Positions 27,301-46,211 of a stretch of 64,000 bases of DNA are shown here, piece by piece (the first letter of the stretch is position 1; each line of letters starts with the position of its first letter). The stretch is from Amphimedon queenslandica (lineage: Eukaryota; Porifera; Demospongiae; Haplosclerida; Niphatidae): assembly GCF_000090795.2 (NCBI RefSeq), contig NW_003546244.1:33639-97638 (forward strand), given 5' to 3'. Both the position numbers and the translations under genes were made by a program. Under the pieces are notes generated by a model. That model was not told the DNA's origin. It saw nothing but the letters and a program-made list of their open reading frames with translations, and searched no databases.

Positions 27301-30300
27301 GTATCAGGAAAAAAATATAAAAATGAAGAACTCTCTCCTAGTCATTTTTGGCAAAATTTGGCCAACGACCCTGTACTATATATAGTACAGGGACTTTGAA
27401 GCCCTGTCATAAACCTTGCAAAAAATTTCGCATGAATATCAATAATAATTTTCTTACAGTTGATTCAGCTCCACAAAACCCCCATGATCCCAATACACAC
27501 AATACACATGAGGCAAACTTAATACATTGTGATTTCCAAAACCAATGCCCACAAAACATAACATTTAGTCAAACAGGTCATTTAGTCACAGTACATTAAT
27601 GAAACAGTATGTAATTCAAATCATGTAGAGTAATACCTTGATAATGTTGATACACAGTGCCAGCGGAGGTTGGTTCTCCTTGTTTAGAAACAACTAAGTG
27701 ACCCTCTATTAGCCTCACACATAAGCAAACGTTCTTTTTCCCTCCTAGCTGTGTTTCCACTTTAACCTAACGAGAAAGAGAGGGGGAGAAGGAGGAGGAG
27801 AAGGATGTAATAAATGAAAGAACAAGATTTAAATAATAAATGTTGAAAAGAGACTGACTTACGTCAAAGAAAACCTCACGCATTGCTGACATGTCATGAA
27901 AAGATGATGACTGATTGAGAGAACTCTTCCCGCAGTCAGCCCCGCCGGTTAATCTCATACCAAAATCCTTATAAGCTGAAAATGCCTACAAAGCAAAGAG
28001 ACAGTAGCAATAATTATAGCTGAGCATTGCTGCCCATATCACAACTGTTGATAAGTGTGGATATCAAACACCTTTACCTGTGACTATAACTATCAAAATT
28101 GTTTTAAAATCTCAAAAGGCAATATTATGTACTGTGCATGCACTACACAATATATAGCTGCATGAATATATCTCTATCTCACAGTGGTCTCCAGTTTCTG
28201 TACAGCACTAGAGCAATCTCCCAGTTTATAACTGAGCGTGTCAAAGGTGACGTCTTGTGGAGATGATCGACGAGTTTGACTAGTTTGCTTTGCTCCTCCA
28301 ACTCTATCCAGTAGACTCTGGAGGCAATCAACCTGACTCAAGAGCTTGTCAAGTTGCCTAATAATTAGGGCATTACATTACATGTATATTTACTTAAATT
28401 ACACAATGTAGTATGATCTACATGTTTACTTAAAGCCAATATTTCACTGTAAATATTAATAATAAGAAAGGTCATTGTGCTAACTTGTGTGTTTTTTCAA
28501 CTTCTTTACAAAACAATTGTTTCAAGTGAGTAAGGTCAGGAGTAGCTGAGTTCATGTGCTCTATATCATTAGAGACGGGACCATTTAGGTACTGCTTTAA
28601 ACGATCAGCAAATTCATAATCAACTCTATACAAGAGAAAAGAAATAATAATATACAATGATTAACAGTATATGTATAAAGACAGAGGAAATGATTAAAAT
28701 GATTATAAATACAGAGTATTGCTACTACTCATCCACTTACTGAGAGAGGTCAACTTTAGCTAAAGCTGCAAGGAGATATTTAGTAACTGCTGAGCTTCCT
28801 TTAGTCTCCGGTGGATCTTCCTCAGGCTCATCGTATTCTGGATCTATAAGAGAGACACAATACAAGAAGAGTATAAGCAATCATACAAGTGGGATCAAGG
28901 AAGAGGGAAGAAAGGAAATGAAACACCAATGATGCACATGATTATAAAGAATGATAAATGAGGAGAGAGAGAGAGAGAGAGAGTGAGAGAGAGAGAGAGA
29001 GGTGAGAGAGAGAGAGAGGAAATGTCTCAAAAGACAAAGGACAGACAAAAGATATAAGACAAATAAGATAAGAATAAACAAAAATACCATCATCATCATC
29101 GTCGTCATCATCTTCAACAGCATGAGGAGGTTCGATGGGTGTTGTCAAGGCACAAACTATCCCCCTCTTAGGTAAACTGTAAAATGTTACTAATTCGTCT
29201 AGCGAGATGAATCTCTTCTGCTGGACTCCCTCTTGAGCCTAAGGAGTTATGAAATAAGAGAAAAGAGGAGTAAGTCTGAAATTCAAACTCCCCTAACCAA
29301 CAGCCCCCACCACCAGACCTACACAATAATGTTATAATAGATAAATTTAATACCTGAACAGATAAACTGGAGTCATCATTGGGCAGTATCCTGTAATGAT
29401 GAATCCGTTGTTGATGTCTATAAAGCAAATAAAAACATTAAAAACATTTCATATATTTCATATTATATATGCATGGGCTTGTAGCCAAATGTCATACCAA
29501 ATAAGGGCATAATGGTAGATTTATACAAACAAAACTTGATAGGAACTTAAACAATATTTGCTTCTCTTTTGTATACTCAGTCTCCGTTTACAAAATATCT
29601 CCATTAACATAGGCTATAGTGACATATTACACTCTACATAACAGCCTCAGACCCAAGGGACTGAATGCGATCAGTACCCAAACTGGTAGAGTGGATTAAG
29701 AGGTTTGTGTCAACCTTTATGTGTACTCTTTATTGTGTGCCATTAGCAAATTATAGAAAGCTCAGTCCACATGAGAATACAATGACAAACACAATGACAC
29801 TCATTATAATGACTCTATAGCTACTTAATCATTTTCATTTTTAAAAGGTCAAAGAAAGCATTATTGTGGCTTCATGGGAACTAATTAGTGCCAGAGAATA
29901 AGTTGTAATGGATACACATAAAAGAAAGGAAGAGAGAGAAAGAGAGAGAAAAGTGAAGTAGAAAAGACTTGAAAGAGGTTAGAAGGGAGAAAGGAGAGAG
30001 AGAAACAAGGACATAATTGTTCATAGTTTATACTAGAATCAGAACTGAAATGAGAGCTTAAGAGAAAGAGAAACTTTGAAAAAGTAAACAAAGGTGGCAT
30101 AAATTCTCACAATTAGTACGTTATGTAATGTAATAACTGTACAGAATGAAGGTAATGTAAAACCTTAATTGTGTTAGTCCCTGTGTGTGGATGATGCCCA
30201 TACCCATGTATGTAGATTATGTGTGTACATCTATCTTACATAAGAGATAAGACATAAGCTCCTTTCATGGACTCTGATGGTCTTATAAGGAAGGAGCCAT

Positions 30301-30385
30301 CTTTAGTTCTGCTCTCAACGAGGAGGCGCTCTGTTTCCATACGACTCAAGTTCCTGTGATACCATGGCCAGTTGTTCTCCGACAT
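22350..30385 (-). CDS. INPPL1/INPP5D-like: SHIP-type phosphatidylinositol 5-phosphatase (SH2, 5-phosphatase, SAM)
   Basis: SHIP enzymes remove the 5-phosphate from PI(3,4,5)P3 at the plasma membrane and are recruited through an SH2 domain. The first exon (30241-30385) encodes WPWYHRNLSRMETERLL and DGSFLIRPSES, with the invariant SH2 arginine. SH2 continues with HHYRILPNDDSSLSVQ and KRFISLDELVTFYSLPKRG, then an acidic run (about 29088-29130). The catalytic core (about 26700 down to 25150) shows VFVGCWNMGDSAPP, GTQETSIGDKEW, TLGNKGGVGISF, INAHLTSGTEK, FFFGDLNYRVELDSE, PPTYRF, PSFCDRVLWKSYPGSK and TSDHSPVFSTFQ. These are the magnesium and phosphate-binding motifs of the family. A proline-rich stretch (22725-23420) precedes a C-terminal SAM domain (ILATAHLQRYAPKLMENGFD), ending DIKRLLSLFQSI and TAG at 22350-22352. 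This is a SHIP2-like order. Introns carry GA, CAA and 180-bp family repeats. Confidence 0.93.
23590..23900. repeat. Dispersed 180-bp family copy in a SHIP intron
   Basis: It contains GCCAAAAATGACTAGGAGAG, then GTATGTATACATGCATG, then GTAGAAAGTTTGAACTGATT, and a palindromic GTACTATAGTAC junction followed by GGGACTTTGGCCC. It is the same family as the tandem array in HTT. Confidence 0.75.
24250..24380. repeat. (GA)n purine tract
   Basis: A nearly pure GA/GGA tract of about 130 bp lies in a SHIP intron. A shorter one lies at about 28962-29020. The reading frames across them (Leu/Ser repeats on the minus strand) are artefacts of the tract. Confidence 0.95.
27020..27400. repeat. Two adjacent 180-bp family units in a SHIP intron
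   Basis: Two head-to-tail units have CCCTGTACTATAGTACAGGG palindromes at about 27184-27203 and 27370-27393. Each contains GCTACACAACATAA and TCTCTCCTAGTC motifs. The spacing of about 185 bp equals the array period seen in HTT. Confidence 0.8.
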
Positions 30386-30591
30386 GACGAGAAAGAGAGG
30401 GGAAAACTAACGAGACAGATGGCGAGGAAAGAAAAGGTCCCCAGGGGCAAAAAGGTGCTTCCCCTGTCTCTCTTTTCCCTTCCAAAAAGACGGAGAAGAA
30501 GGTTCCTTTTTCTTTCTAGCTTTTTAGGTTGTTCACTCCTTTTCAGAGCTCATTAAGCTTATCATTGTGGCTAATAAACTAACTACTAATA
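30386..30591. promoter_or_regulatory. Divergent promoter gap between SHIP and PARG
   Basis: The two start codons are 206 bp apart in head-to-head orientation, so regulatory DNA is probably shared. I see no clear TATA box. A purine-rich/pyrimidine-rich stretch fills the middle. Confidence 0.5.
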
Positions 30592-33347
30592 ATGGTTCAA
30601 GGGCGTGGCTCCATTCACCACTTGGAACACCCATTCGCTGCTGCCAAAATAATAATGGCACAAGTGTTTCTTCCCTGCGAGAGCCCCCAATGGCCAGAAG
30701 ACAAGAAATATTTTTCCATCCTCTCCAAGCTAACCTCACCCCAAGAGCTAAAGGACCTGGTCGAGTCTCATAGCGAGGAACAACAAAAAAAGGATGAAGC
30801 TGATCAAGTGGTGGTATCTACAAGCCAGAGGCTGAAATGTCTTCGTGGCTTAGTCGTCTTTTTGACTGAGATGGCTTTTGAAGAGGAGACAGATGTTTTC
30901 TTTAAGACGACATTACCCTTTATATGTCGCAGTGCTTCCTGTCTCGATGTCCTTGTCCCAGATGAAGGTGTACCATTTATTCAGCAACAAGAAAGTAAGA
31001 TTGCTTGTTAAGCTCCTTGTTTTTTCATAATTGGATTCTTTTTATGAATTGGCTTCCTCATTAACATCTCATATTCAGCTAAAATGTGCAATGCATATGC
31101 ATGTATTTACACGTATACTACTTTTGTATACGCATAACAAAGAAGCAGTCAAATATGCCAATAACGTATTGGAATTTTAATAATTAAATTCGTATACTAT
31201 TCTTTTTTTAAAATCCTCCAGGTGCTGCCGTACAACTTGGTAGGAAGCTGGTTCTCTCATTGATTGCAAATGCCTTTTTGTGTACAGTACCACGCGAGCA
31301 TCCACTGGGAATAAAGAATCGCAAGACATTCAATTTTGACAAATTTTTTGCCCTATTTGTGACAGGAGAGTAAGTATACAGTTGTGGATCATAATAATGT
31401 ACATGTATACCTGTACATGTGTATACTGGCTGGGTTTTTCACAAAGCATGCTAAGTGTGCTAAAAGCATGCTTCATGAGCTGACAAGCATATGATGCAAC
31501 TTTAAATTTATTTAAAAATCTAATCTTGATCAGAATCAGCTCAAACTTGCTACACAACATAAGAACATGTATATGTGTCAGGAAAAATTATAAAAATCGA
31601 GAATTCTCTCCTAGTGATTTTTGACAAAATTTGACCAAAGACCCTGTACAGAGACTAGTCTCGCGTAGCCAGACCACACCCTCCGTGCCTATGGTGGGTC
31701 TGGCAAATTGACCACACTCCACCCGTTCTGGTTCACCCAAAAATGGGTGAACCAATTTTTTTGCTCTACTTCACCCAGAAACGGGTGAATTGATACAGTA
31801 ACTCTTGACTCTTCTCTTCTACTGCCTTCTTCTTAAGTGACAAAAAGCTAGTGGAACAACTGTGACAAATTATACATCTTCTCCCTCTCACGGCCCGCTT
31901 GATCTATGCCAATTAAAGGGCTACCAAAGCTCTCTTCCGAAAGATCACCATCTCTATCAAGTAAAAGAAGCCTTTTGCCTTTTAGGTCCTGCTCTTGAGC
32001 TCCCTGCCAGAAAGAAGCAAGCATTCACTTCATGCATCCACTTCACCCATTTTTGGGTGAACCAGAACGGGCGGAGTGTGGTCAATTTGCCAGACCCACC
32101 CGTAGGCATGGATAGTGTGGTCTGGCTATGCGAGACTATACAGAGACTTTGGCCTGATTTTTGAAGAAATTAAAAATTCATAAATTTTGATTGGAATCAG
32201 TTCAAACTTGCTACGCAACATAAGAACATGTATATGTATCAGAAAAAACTATAAAAAGGAAAATTTTCTCATAGCCATTTTTGACAAAATTAATTTTAGT
32301 CACTTAAAAATCTAAATGACAAGAAGCTGAGCACCATGCCAAAATTGGAAAATCTTTGTGTACAGAGTACATGTATAATATTTTAGAGACAAAAAATCTA
32401 AAAACTGATCATTTTTGTTTTCCATTTATTTGTGTAGCTATACTCGAAAAATGTCACAGGCAGCCAAGCTAAGATGCATTTTAAACTATTTTTATCGCTC
32501 ATCTCTTCTTGAAGAAGAAGGCAACCCTGGAATTGTAACATACACGAGACAAGTAAGCATCAGTTATTAATTTCACCTGCAAGTTTTGCTTTTAAACTTA
32601 TATTGTTTTACTAACTACATGTGCATTAGCAACAAATATGACTATGTCAAGCTTTAGTTTCAATAATAGTCATTATGTTTGCCAGCCTATAGACTTTACA
32701 AAAGGAATCAGTATAAATTGGCTAAAAAATTGTGTGAGATATTTATCAGCTATTATTACGCATTGAAGACAATTATCAATGAACTGTATAAGTCAAGTGT
32801 AAAATAATCTCCCATAGCTTGTTAATGACAAGTGTGATTATTGTCAACCTTATCATATGTTATTATTATTATTATTATTATTAGGTTGTGTCTCCTGAAC
32901 AAATGCCATCGTTGAACGAATGGAAGGACTCACAGTATCCTCTCTGCCATATATCCATTGAAAACAATATAGCCATTGAGGATACTGGTAGCAGGAACCT
33001 ACAGGTAACCACTCATTAGTCCCAGTACATCAATACAGTGCACTCTACAGGTGGATTTTGCTGCAGCTCATATTGGGGGAGGAACTCTTGGCGGTGGGCG
33101 TGTCCAGGAAGAGATTCGTTTCTGCATATGCCCTGAGTTGCTTGTATCAATGTTGATAATGGACGCAATGGCGGATAATGAAGCTATCATGATACAAGGA
33201 GCAGAGAGGTTCTCAAAGTATGAAGGATACGGGTCGACATTGATGTACGATGGAGACTATCAGGACCCATCAGAAGTAAGTTAATAAGTTTGTGCTACAT
33301 TGTATGTATTCTGTGTATCATGTGCTAATGCTAAGTGTGTGTGTTTT

Positions 33348-33398
<51 letters not shown>

Positions 33399-35418
33399 AC
33401 AATTATTGGTAAAAAGATATGTCTATTTTGTTTAACTTGATTTATTTTGTGTGTGTCTATGTAGTCACTTTGTTTTGATAATGTAAACCACTGTTTTTGT
33501 TATTACTTAACGAACAGATGTACATGTACTAAACGTGTTTGTTTGTTTGTTGTTCTAATAGTAATGATTTGATGCCATGTTCCTTTAGAGAGATATATTT
33601 GGGAATCTGAATACAAGCCTTGTGGCCATCAACGCCATCAACTATCAAGGAAAGTTCAAGCAGGAAGAGCAGTACAATGCAGAAATGATCCTGAGAGAAT
33701 TGAACAAAGCGTTTGTTGGTTTTGTTTGCAAGGACGAGAGGGGGGACCTGCTGTTGGACTTGATAGCCTTGAATCAAGGAGAGTACGACCAGAGAGAGGA
33801 GGAGTATGAGTTTGATCCCGAGGACTGCTCTTCACAAGCAACTGCCGATGATTTATTTGATGCTGAAGAAAATGAAGGAGAGGCATCTCAGCCTAGTGAG
33901 GTGGCTGGTACACCTGGTAAGCTAATATCATTGTAATATCATTCCGTGAGTGACATAATTTAATAATGGTACAATTTGTGGTTGTTATGGAAGGAAATGA
34001 GGGCCAGGAATGGCTGGGAAACCTTTCTACATGACTTGTTCCCTTTCTTGCTATTTCATTTCTCTCACTACAGCTAATGAAGCTGCCCAGTCTTATGCTA
34101 ATTCATTGGTGATTAATGTTATAGAAGATGCTAAATCCCTCCTGACATCAAGTACTGTACAGACACAAGGTCGTCCTTCCTCGGAAGTAAGTTAGACAGC
34201 ATTATAGCTATTTTGTACGTTATAAATGATTCAATTACTATTGCTTTATTTTAGGGTGAGCCTGATTCACCACGAAGCTGGTCGTCCAGTTACACTGGTG
34301 AGCCTATGCTACCGTTGGAAGTTGTTGATGACATTATTGATGATGTTATAAAGTTTGGAATCAGAGAAGGAGTTGAAAGAGCAAATGCTCAACCCAATGA
34401 CCCGGAACCAACCCCACCCACTCAAGTAACCCCGCCCATTAAAGTAACTGAACCAGTCCAACCTACTGCTACTCCTCCTACTGAAGTAGCTCCGCCCACT
34501 GCTCCTCCCAGGGATTCGTCAGATATAAAGCTTTCTATTGATCTGGGCCCCTCTCCAAAGAAGACTGTTATCAGTAAAACTGGTATTAAAGGAGGCAAGA
34601 AAAAGAGGAAAGGGCACAAGTCAAAAGGCAGCGGCACTCGTCACCTTTTTAATAAATCAGCCTCAACCGATGGGCCGACCTTTCTTGATCCTCTCTCCCT
34701 CCAGCCCTCAACCTCTCGTATGAGCATAGCCTGGTCGACTACCTCTACTCGTGATGATGGATCAATGCCACCTTCACCAACTGAACTGGACGCAATCGCA
34801 TTACGCATGGTTGGCAACAACATTGAGGACTATAGCTCACTGATTGCTGATATCGTCATACGGAGTGCGTTGGCATCGTTGAGACAATCAAATGATATCA
34901 GTACTCAACTCATGAAACAAGTCCAAGACACTCCCAGTCAAGCTAAGATCAATTCGTTCCTCCACAGTCTGGAGGAAGCAGAGCCGGTCTCTGACTGTGA
35001 GGAGAGACTCCTGGTTCCTTATTCGCCACGCTGGTACAGCTTACAGAAGAGCACTCTCCGTCCTGTGGCTACCGGCAATTGGGGGTGTGGGGCGTTTAAA
35101 GGAGACCCGCAGTTGAAGGCTATGCTCCAGTGGATGGCAGTTTCTACTGTTGGCAGACCAGAAATGAAGTACTGCACATTCAAGGATGCTAGGATGGAGC
35201 AGGTTAGCAATAATTATTTTTTATTAAATTGAGTGCATACCATTATTTTCATTATTCTTTTATAGTTTCAAGAAGTTGCTAGTGCTGTGTCAAAGTCAGT
35301 AGGTACAGTTGGTTCATTGTGTAGTCTAGTAATGGACTATTGCTCCAAGAGATCAACTGGTGATACAGACATCACCCTCTTCAACTCAATACTAAAGTCA
35401 TTATCAGATAATAACTGA
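30592..35418 (+). CDS. PARG: Poly(ADP-ribose) glycohydrolase with a large internal insertion
   Basis: PARG hydrolyses the ribose-ribose bonds of poly(ADP-ribose), reversing PARP signalling. Nine exons are inferred (about 30592-30994, 31222-31371, 32438-32552, 32885-33005, 33051-33275, 33589-33916, 34073-34187, 34255-35200, 35266-35418). The N-terminal helical accessory domain is recognisable (LPCESPQWPEDKKYF, LTSPQELKDLV). The macrodomain signature IGGGTLGGGRVQEEIRFCIC holds the catalytic Glu pair, followed by CPELLVSMLIMDAM and FSKYEGYGSTL. After LNKAFVGF the fold is interrupted by about 370 residues of mostly low-complexity sequence, then resumes at VATGNWGCGAFKGDPQLKAM. Human PARG has only about ten residues there. 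The long N-terminal regulatory region of vertebrate PARG is absent. A second in-frame ATG at 30655 is an alternative start. Confidence 0.93.
31500..32290. repeat. 180-bp family unit split by a younger element in a PARG intron
   Basis: 31500-31655 carries GCTACACAACATAAGAACAT and TTGACAAAATTTGACC. 32139-32290 continues with GGGACTTTGGCC-type sequence and another unit. The interruption at 31656-32138 is a separate MITE. Confidence 0.75.
31656..32138. mobile_element. MITE with about 95-bp inverted repeats and a 9-bp target duplication
   Basis: The left end TAGTCTCGCGTAGCCAGACC is mirrored at the right end, and the inverted arms extend about 95 bp, through GGTTCACCCAAAAATGGGTG. TACAGAGAC lies immediately outside both ends (31647-31655 and 32139-32147), a perfect 9-bp duplication. 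A 9-bp duplication suggests a Mutator-like family, although 8-bp hAT or P types cannot be excluded. The 100-residue frame inside is not a credible gene. Confidence 0.88.
33354..33398. repeat. (GT)n microsatellite in a PARG intron
   Basis: About twenty GT units follow a short GT-rich lead-in, between exons 5 and 6 of PARG. Confidence 0.95.
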
Positions 35419-35539
35419 TTTTGATGACACTATGTATTATCACTATTATTATTGTCATTATCAACTTGAAACTTTCATTTATCAAAAAAAACTTTGTAAA
35501 CAAATCAATGCTACTAATGCTAACTAGTACTGTCATCAA

Positions 35540-36865
35540 TCAGTCCCTTTTCTTCTTCTTGTCAGTATCAGGATCACGGTAATGAAGGAAGACACAAGAG
35601 AAGAGAGCCACACCAATCATCATTGAAAAAGCACTGAGGTAGTAGGGATAAGCAGACGTTATGAATCTTTGGTATTGAGTATGTTCGAAGGGCCTAACAG
35701 AGACTTGAGTAGAACTGAAGAGATGAGTATAGCCAAGCCTATTGTAATCAACCTTAAACTGGAAGACACCATACACATCAGGTAATTGGAATAAAATGTA
35801 ATATAATTTCCCATCTCTTGTCTTGTTGAGGTATGTACGCACAAATGGGTCAATGCGTACAAACTCCATCTGTACATCTGTGCCAGTATAAGGGACCCAT
35901 TCACCACCTACCAGCTCTTCTATGTTAATATAATAATAGACCATGTCCTTTACTGTGTAAGAAGCAGGGGCTTCCTCCTGTCCTTCTTTATGATGGCGTA
36001 CGCCACTGACACGAAGTATTCCCTTCTCTTTGAACACCCACTGACCAAGAGCTCTTGCCATGGCCCGATTCCCACTCAGTGGATATCCCTTGGAACCTTT
36101 TTGAGCTTTCTGTACGGATGAAGCAAAGAAAGCATTGCTAAAGAAATCGATAGAGCCACAGAAAACGACTCTAGCATTGTTACGAGCTTGAAGACCTGCT
36201 ATGAGGAGAGTGCTCTTGCCAACAGCATGAGGATACTCTGTGATAGCCTGAGATGGATTGTATGAGTATGAAGTGGTGTAACCGGTCATTATCTCAAGGA
36301 CCAGTGGATTATCTGGATCAGCCAATAGCCCCAAGCCATTGTACAGGACTGGGGAATTGGTGTCATCGCCAACAATGAGAGATGAACTAATGATGTTTGA
36401 TTGGTCAACCACAAGGCGTGTGTGCTCCCCGCGATCCTTTGTGTCATAGTTCATGTGATCGATGACAGAAGTGTCCCTCTCGTCAGGTTCTATGCCCACT
36501 TCCATAGCAAACTCACGCAATATGTCACCCACTTGAGAGCTTGCAGCTACCAAAATGTTGCCACCTTGATCGACAAAACTAGAAAGAGAGGCCACGTCGA
36601 TGGTTCCGCCGAATTCCTCCACAGACGGAGCGAATATTATAAGGTTCTCGTAAAGGTATTCGCCATACTTCACCAAAGCCAAGTTAGGGTCGTCGGCCAT
36701 TTTGAAGGTGAGTTGAAATCCACGCTCAGTGAGATCGGAGAAGAAGACTGAATGAGTGTCTTTTGTGGCAAGGTTTTCCAAGAGGACAAGAGTCTTCTTT
36801 CCACCGCTGAGAACACTTGTCGCAGAAAATAGAACACCTAAAATAACGAACATACTGGGCGCCAT
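35540..36865 (-). CDS. DDOST: Oligosaccharyltransferase 48-kDa subunit, intronless
   Basis: DDOST (OST48, yeast Wbp1) is a non-catalytic subunit of the ER oligosaccharyltransferase that N-glycosylates nascent proteins beside the Sec61 channel. The start is taken at [13 protein letters not shown], which begins a signal peptide (MTKMAPS at 36874 is also possible). The frame extends to 36955, but its extra N-terminus would block a signal peptide. Diagnostic stretches are [25 protein letters not shown]-like [47 protein letters not shown], and [17 protein letters not shown]-terminal membrane helix ([20 protein letters not shown]) is followed by KKKKRD, a dilysine-like ER tail. The lack of introns stands out among intron-rich neighbours. 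It is convergent with PARG (121 bp apart). Confidence 0.95.
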   Translation of the reverse strand: MAPSMFVILGVLFSATSVLSGGKKTLVLLENLATKDTHSVFFSDLTERGFQLTFKMADDPNLALVKYGEYLYENLIIFAPSVEEFGGTIDVASLSSFVDQGGNILVAASSQVGDILREFAMEVGIEPDERDTSVIDHMNYDTKDRGEHTRLVVDQSNIISSSLIVGDDTNSPVLYNGLGLLADPDNPLVLEIMTGYTTSYSYNPSQAITEYPHAVGKSTLLIAGLQARNNARVVFCGSIDFFSNAFFASSVQKAQKGSKGYPLSGNRAMARALGQWVFKEKGILRVSGVRHHKEGQEEAPASYTVKDMVYYYINIEELVGGEWVPYTGTDVQMEFVRIDPFVRTYLNKTRDGKLYYILFQLPDVYGVFQFKVDYNRLGYTHLFSSTQVSVRPFEHTQYQRFITSAYPYYLSAFSMMIGVALFSCVFLHYRDPDTDKKKKRD

Positions 36866-36874
36866 CTTTGTCAT

Positions 36875-37254
36875 TGTTTTAAAATAAAAATGTACATGTG
36901 GATTCACTGGATTGGGCATTATGGGCAACCGAGCATGCGCACAACTATATTGCATTGGACCATTGGTCTCATTAAGACTCCAATAATAATTATTGTAAAA
37001 TTTGGCATTTTCAGTTGAATTTATGATTGATAATTATATCTAATATTGAAAAAATCAAATCACAAACGTGAATCAAAATAAATTAATAATAATGATAATA
37101 GATTAAATTAATTATGACAAGACGTCAAGTAAAGTAGAAAAAAATCAAGTCCAAGTAGTCAAAGTCAAATATGCACGATAACAACAACAATAATTATAGA
37201 AAGTTAAATATATTAATACAGAGACTGTACACCATATTACCACACAACAAGTTA
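36875..37254. other. Gap between RPB1 3' end and DDOST start
   Basis: Both genes are on the minus strand, so this holds the RPB1 3' flank and the DDOST promoter. CCAAT-box reverse motifs (ATTGG) occur near 36911 and 36962. An imperfect NRF1-like GCATGCGCA lies at 36933-36941. The remainder is AT-rich. Confidence 0.5.
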
Positions 37255-45724
<8,470 letters not shown>

Positions 45725-46211
45725 CTTGTCTTCTTCTTCGTCGAAATATCCGGTATAGCTGTATTACTGCACCAGACACTTCTTTACTGCTAGAAATGTC
45801 ATTATCCCCCAGAGATTATATTCACAATCACTTACCGCCTGTTTTTCGACTTCAGTGAGCACGATGGAAAGCAAGATTACTCTTCTACCAGTATTTCTTG
45901 CCTCCTATTGGCCCACCAAAGGCTTTCTGTCTTTTCTTCTTTCAACCGGCTCCTTTTTATACTTGACCCATTACGTCATTTCTCTAGAATCATGTGATTT
46001 TCTGCGCATGCGCACTGGTACTTGCCTGGTTGACAAAACCACACCTCCAAAGTATTGCTTTGCGCATGCGCAATGATCCCACGTGCTTTCACGTGTACTG
46101 TACTCTTATTATTATTATTATTATTATTATTATTAGTTTATTACCATTACTATTAAATGTAAATAATAAGAGAGCTGAGAAGACCGTAGTAATAATAATA
46201 ATTATGCTTAT
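45725..46211. promoter_or_regulatory. RPB1 promoter region with CCAAT, CRE-like, NRF1 and E-box motifs
   Basis: This gap lies between the RPB1 start and the IFT80 stop. It holds an inverted CCAAT (ATTGG) near 45907 and TTACGTCA near 45971. TGCGCATGCGCA occurs at 46003-46014 and again at 46061-46072, and CACGTG at 46080-46085 and 46090-46095. An ATT microsatellite follows at about 46110-46135. The short frames in it look non-coding. Confidence 0.65.
46003..46072. promoter_or_regulatory. Two perfect NRF1 palindromes
   Basis: Both sites read TGCGCATGCGCA, the core of the animal NRF1 consensus YGCGCAYGCGCR, spaced 58 bp start to start. NRF1 sites typically mark TATA-less housekeeping promoters. 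Binding here is inference. Confidence 0.65.

Noticed and set aside
30356-30556. Basic plus-strand frame in the SHIP/PARG gap
   Set aside because: It overlaps the first SHIP exon in antisense and is composed of Lys/Arg-rich purine sequence.
31862-32164. 100-codon plus-strand frame in the PARG intron
   Set aside because: It lies inside the MITE and its inverted arm, with no recognisable transposase motif.
45855-46076. Short plus-strand frame upstream of RPB1 as a possible divergent gene
   Set aside because: It overlaps promoter motifs, has no recognisable domain and no clear splice partner.
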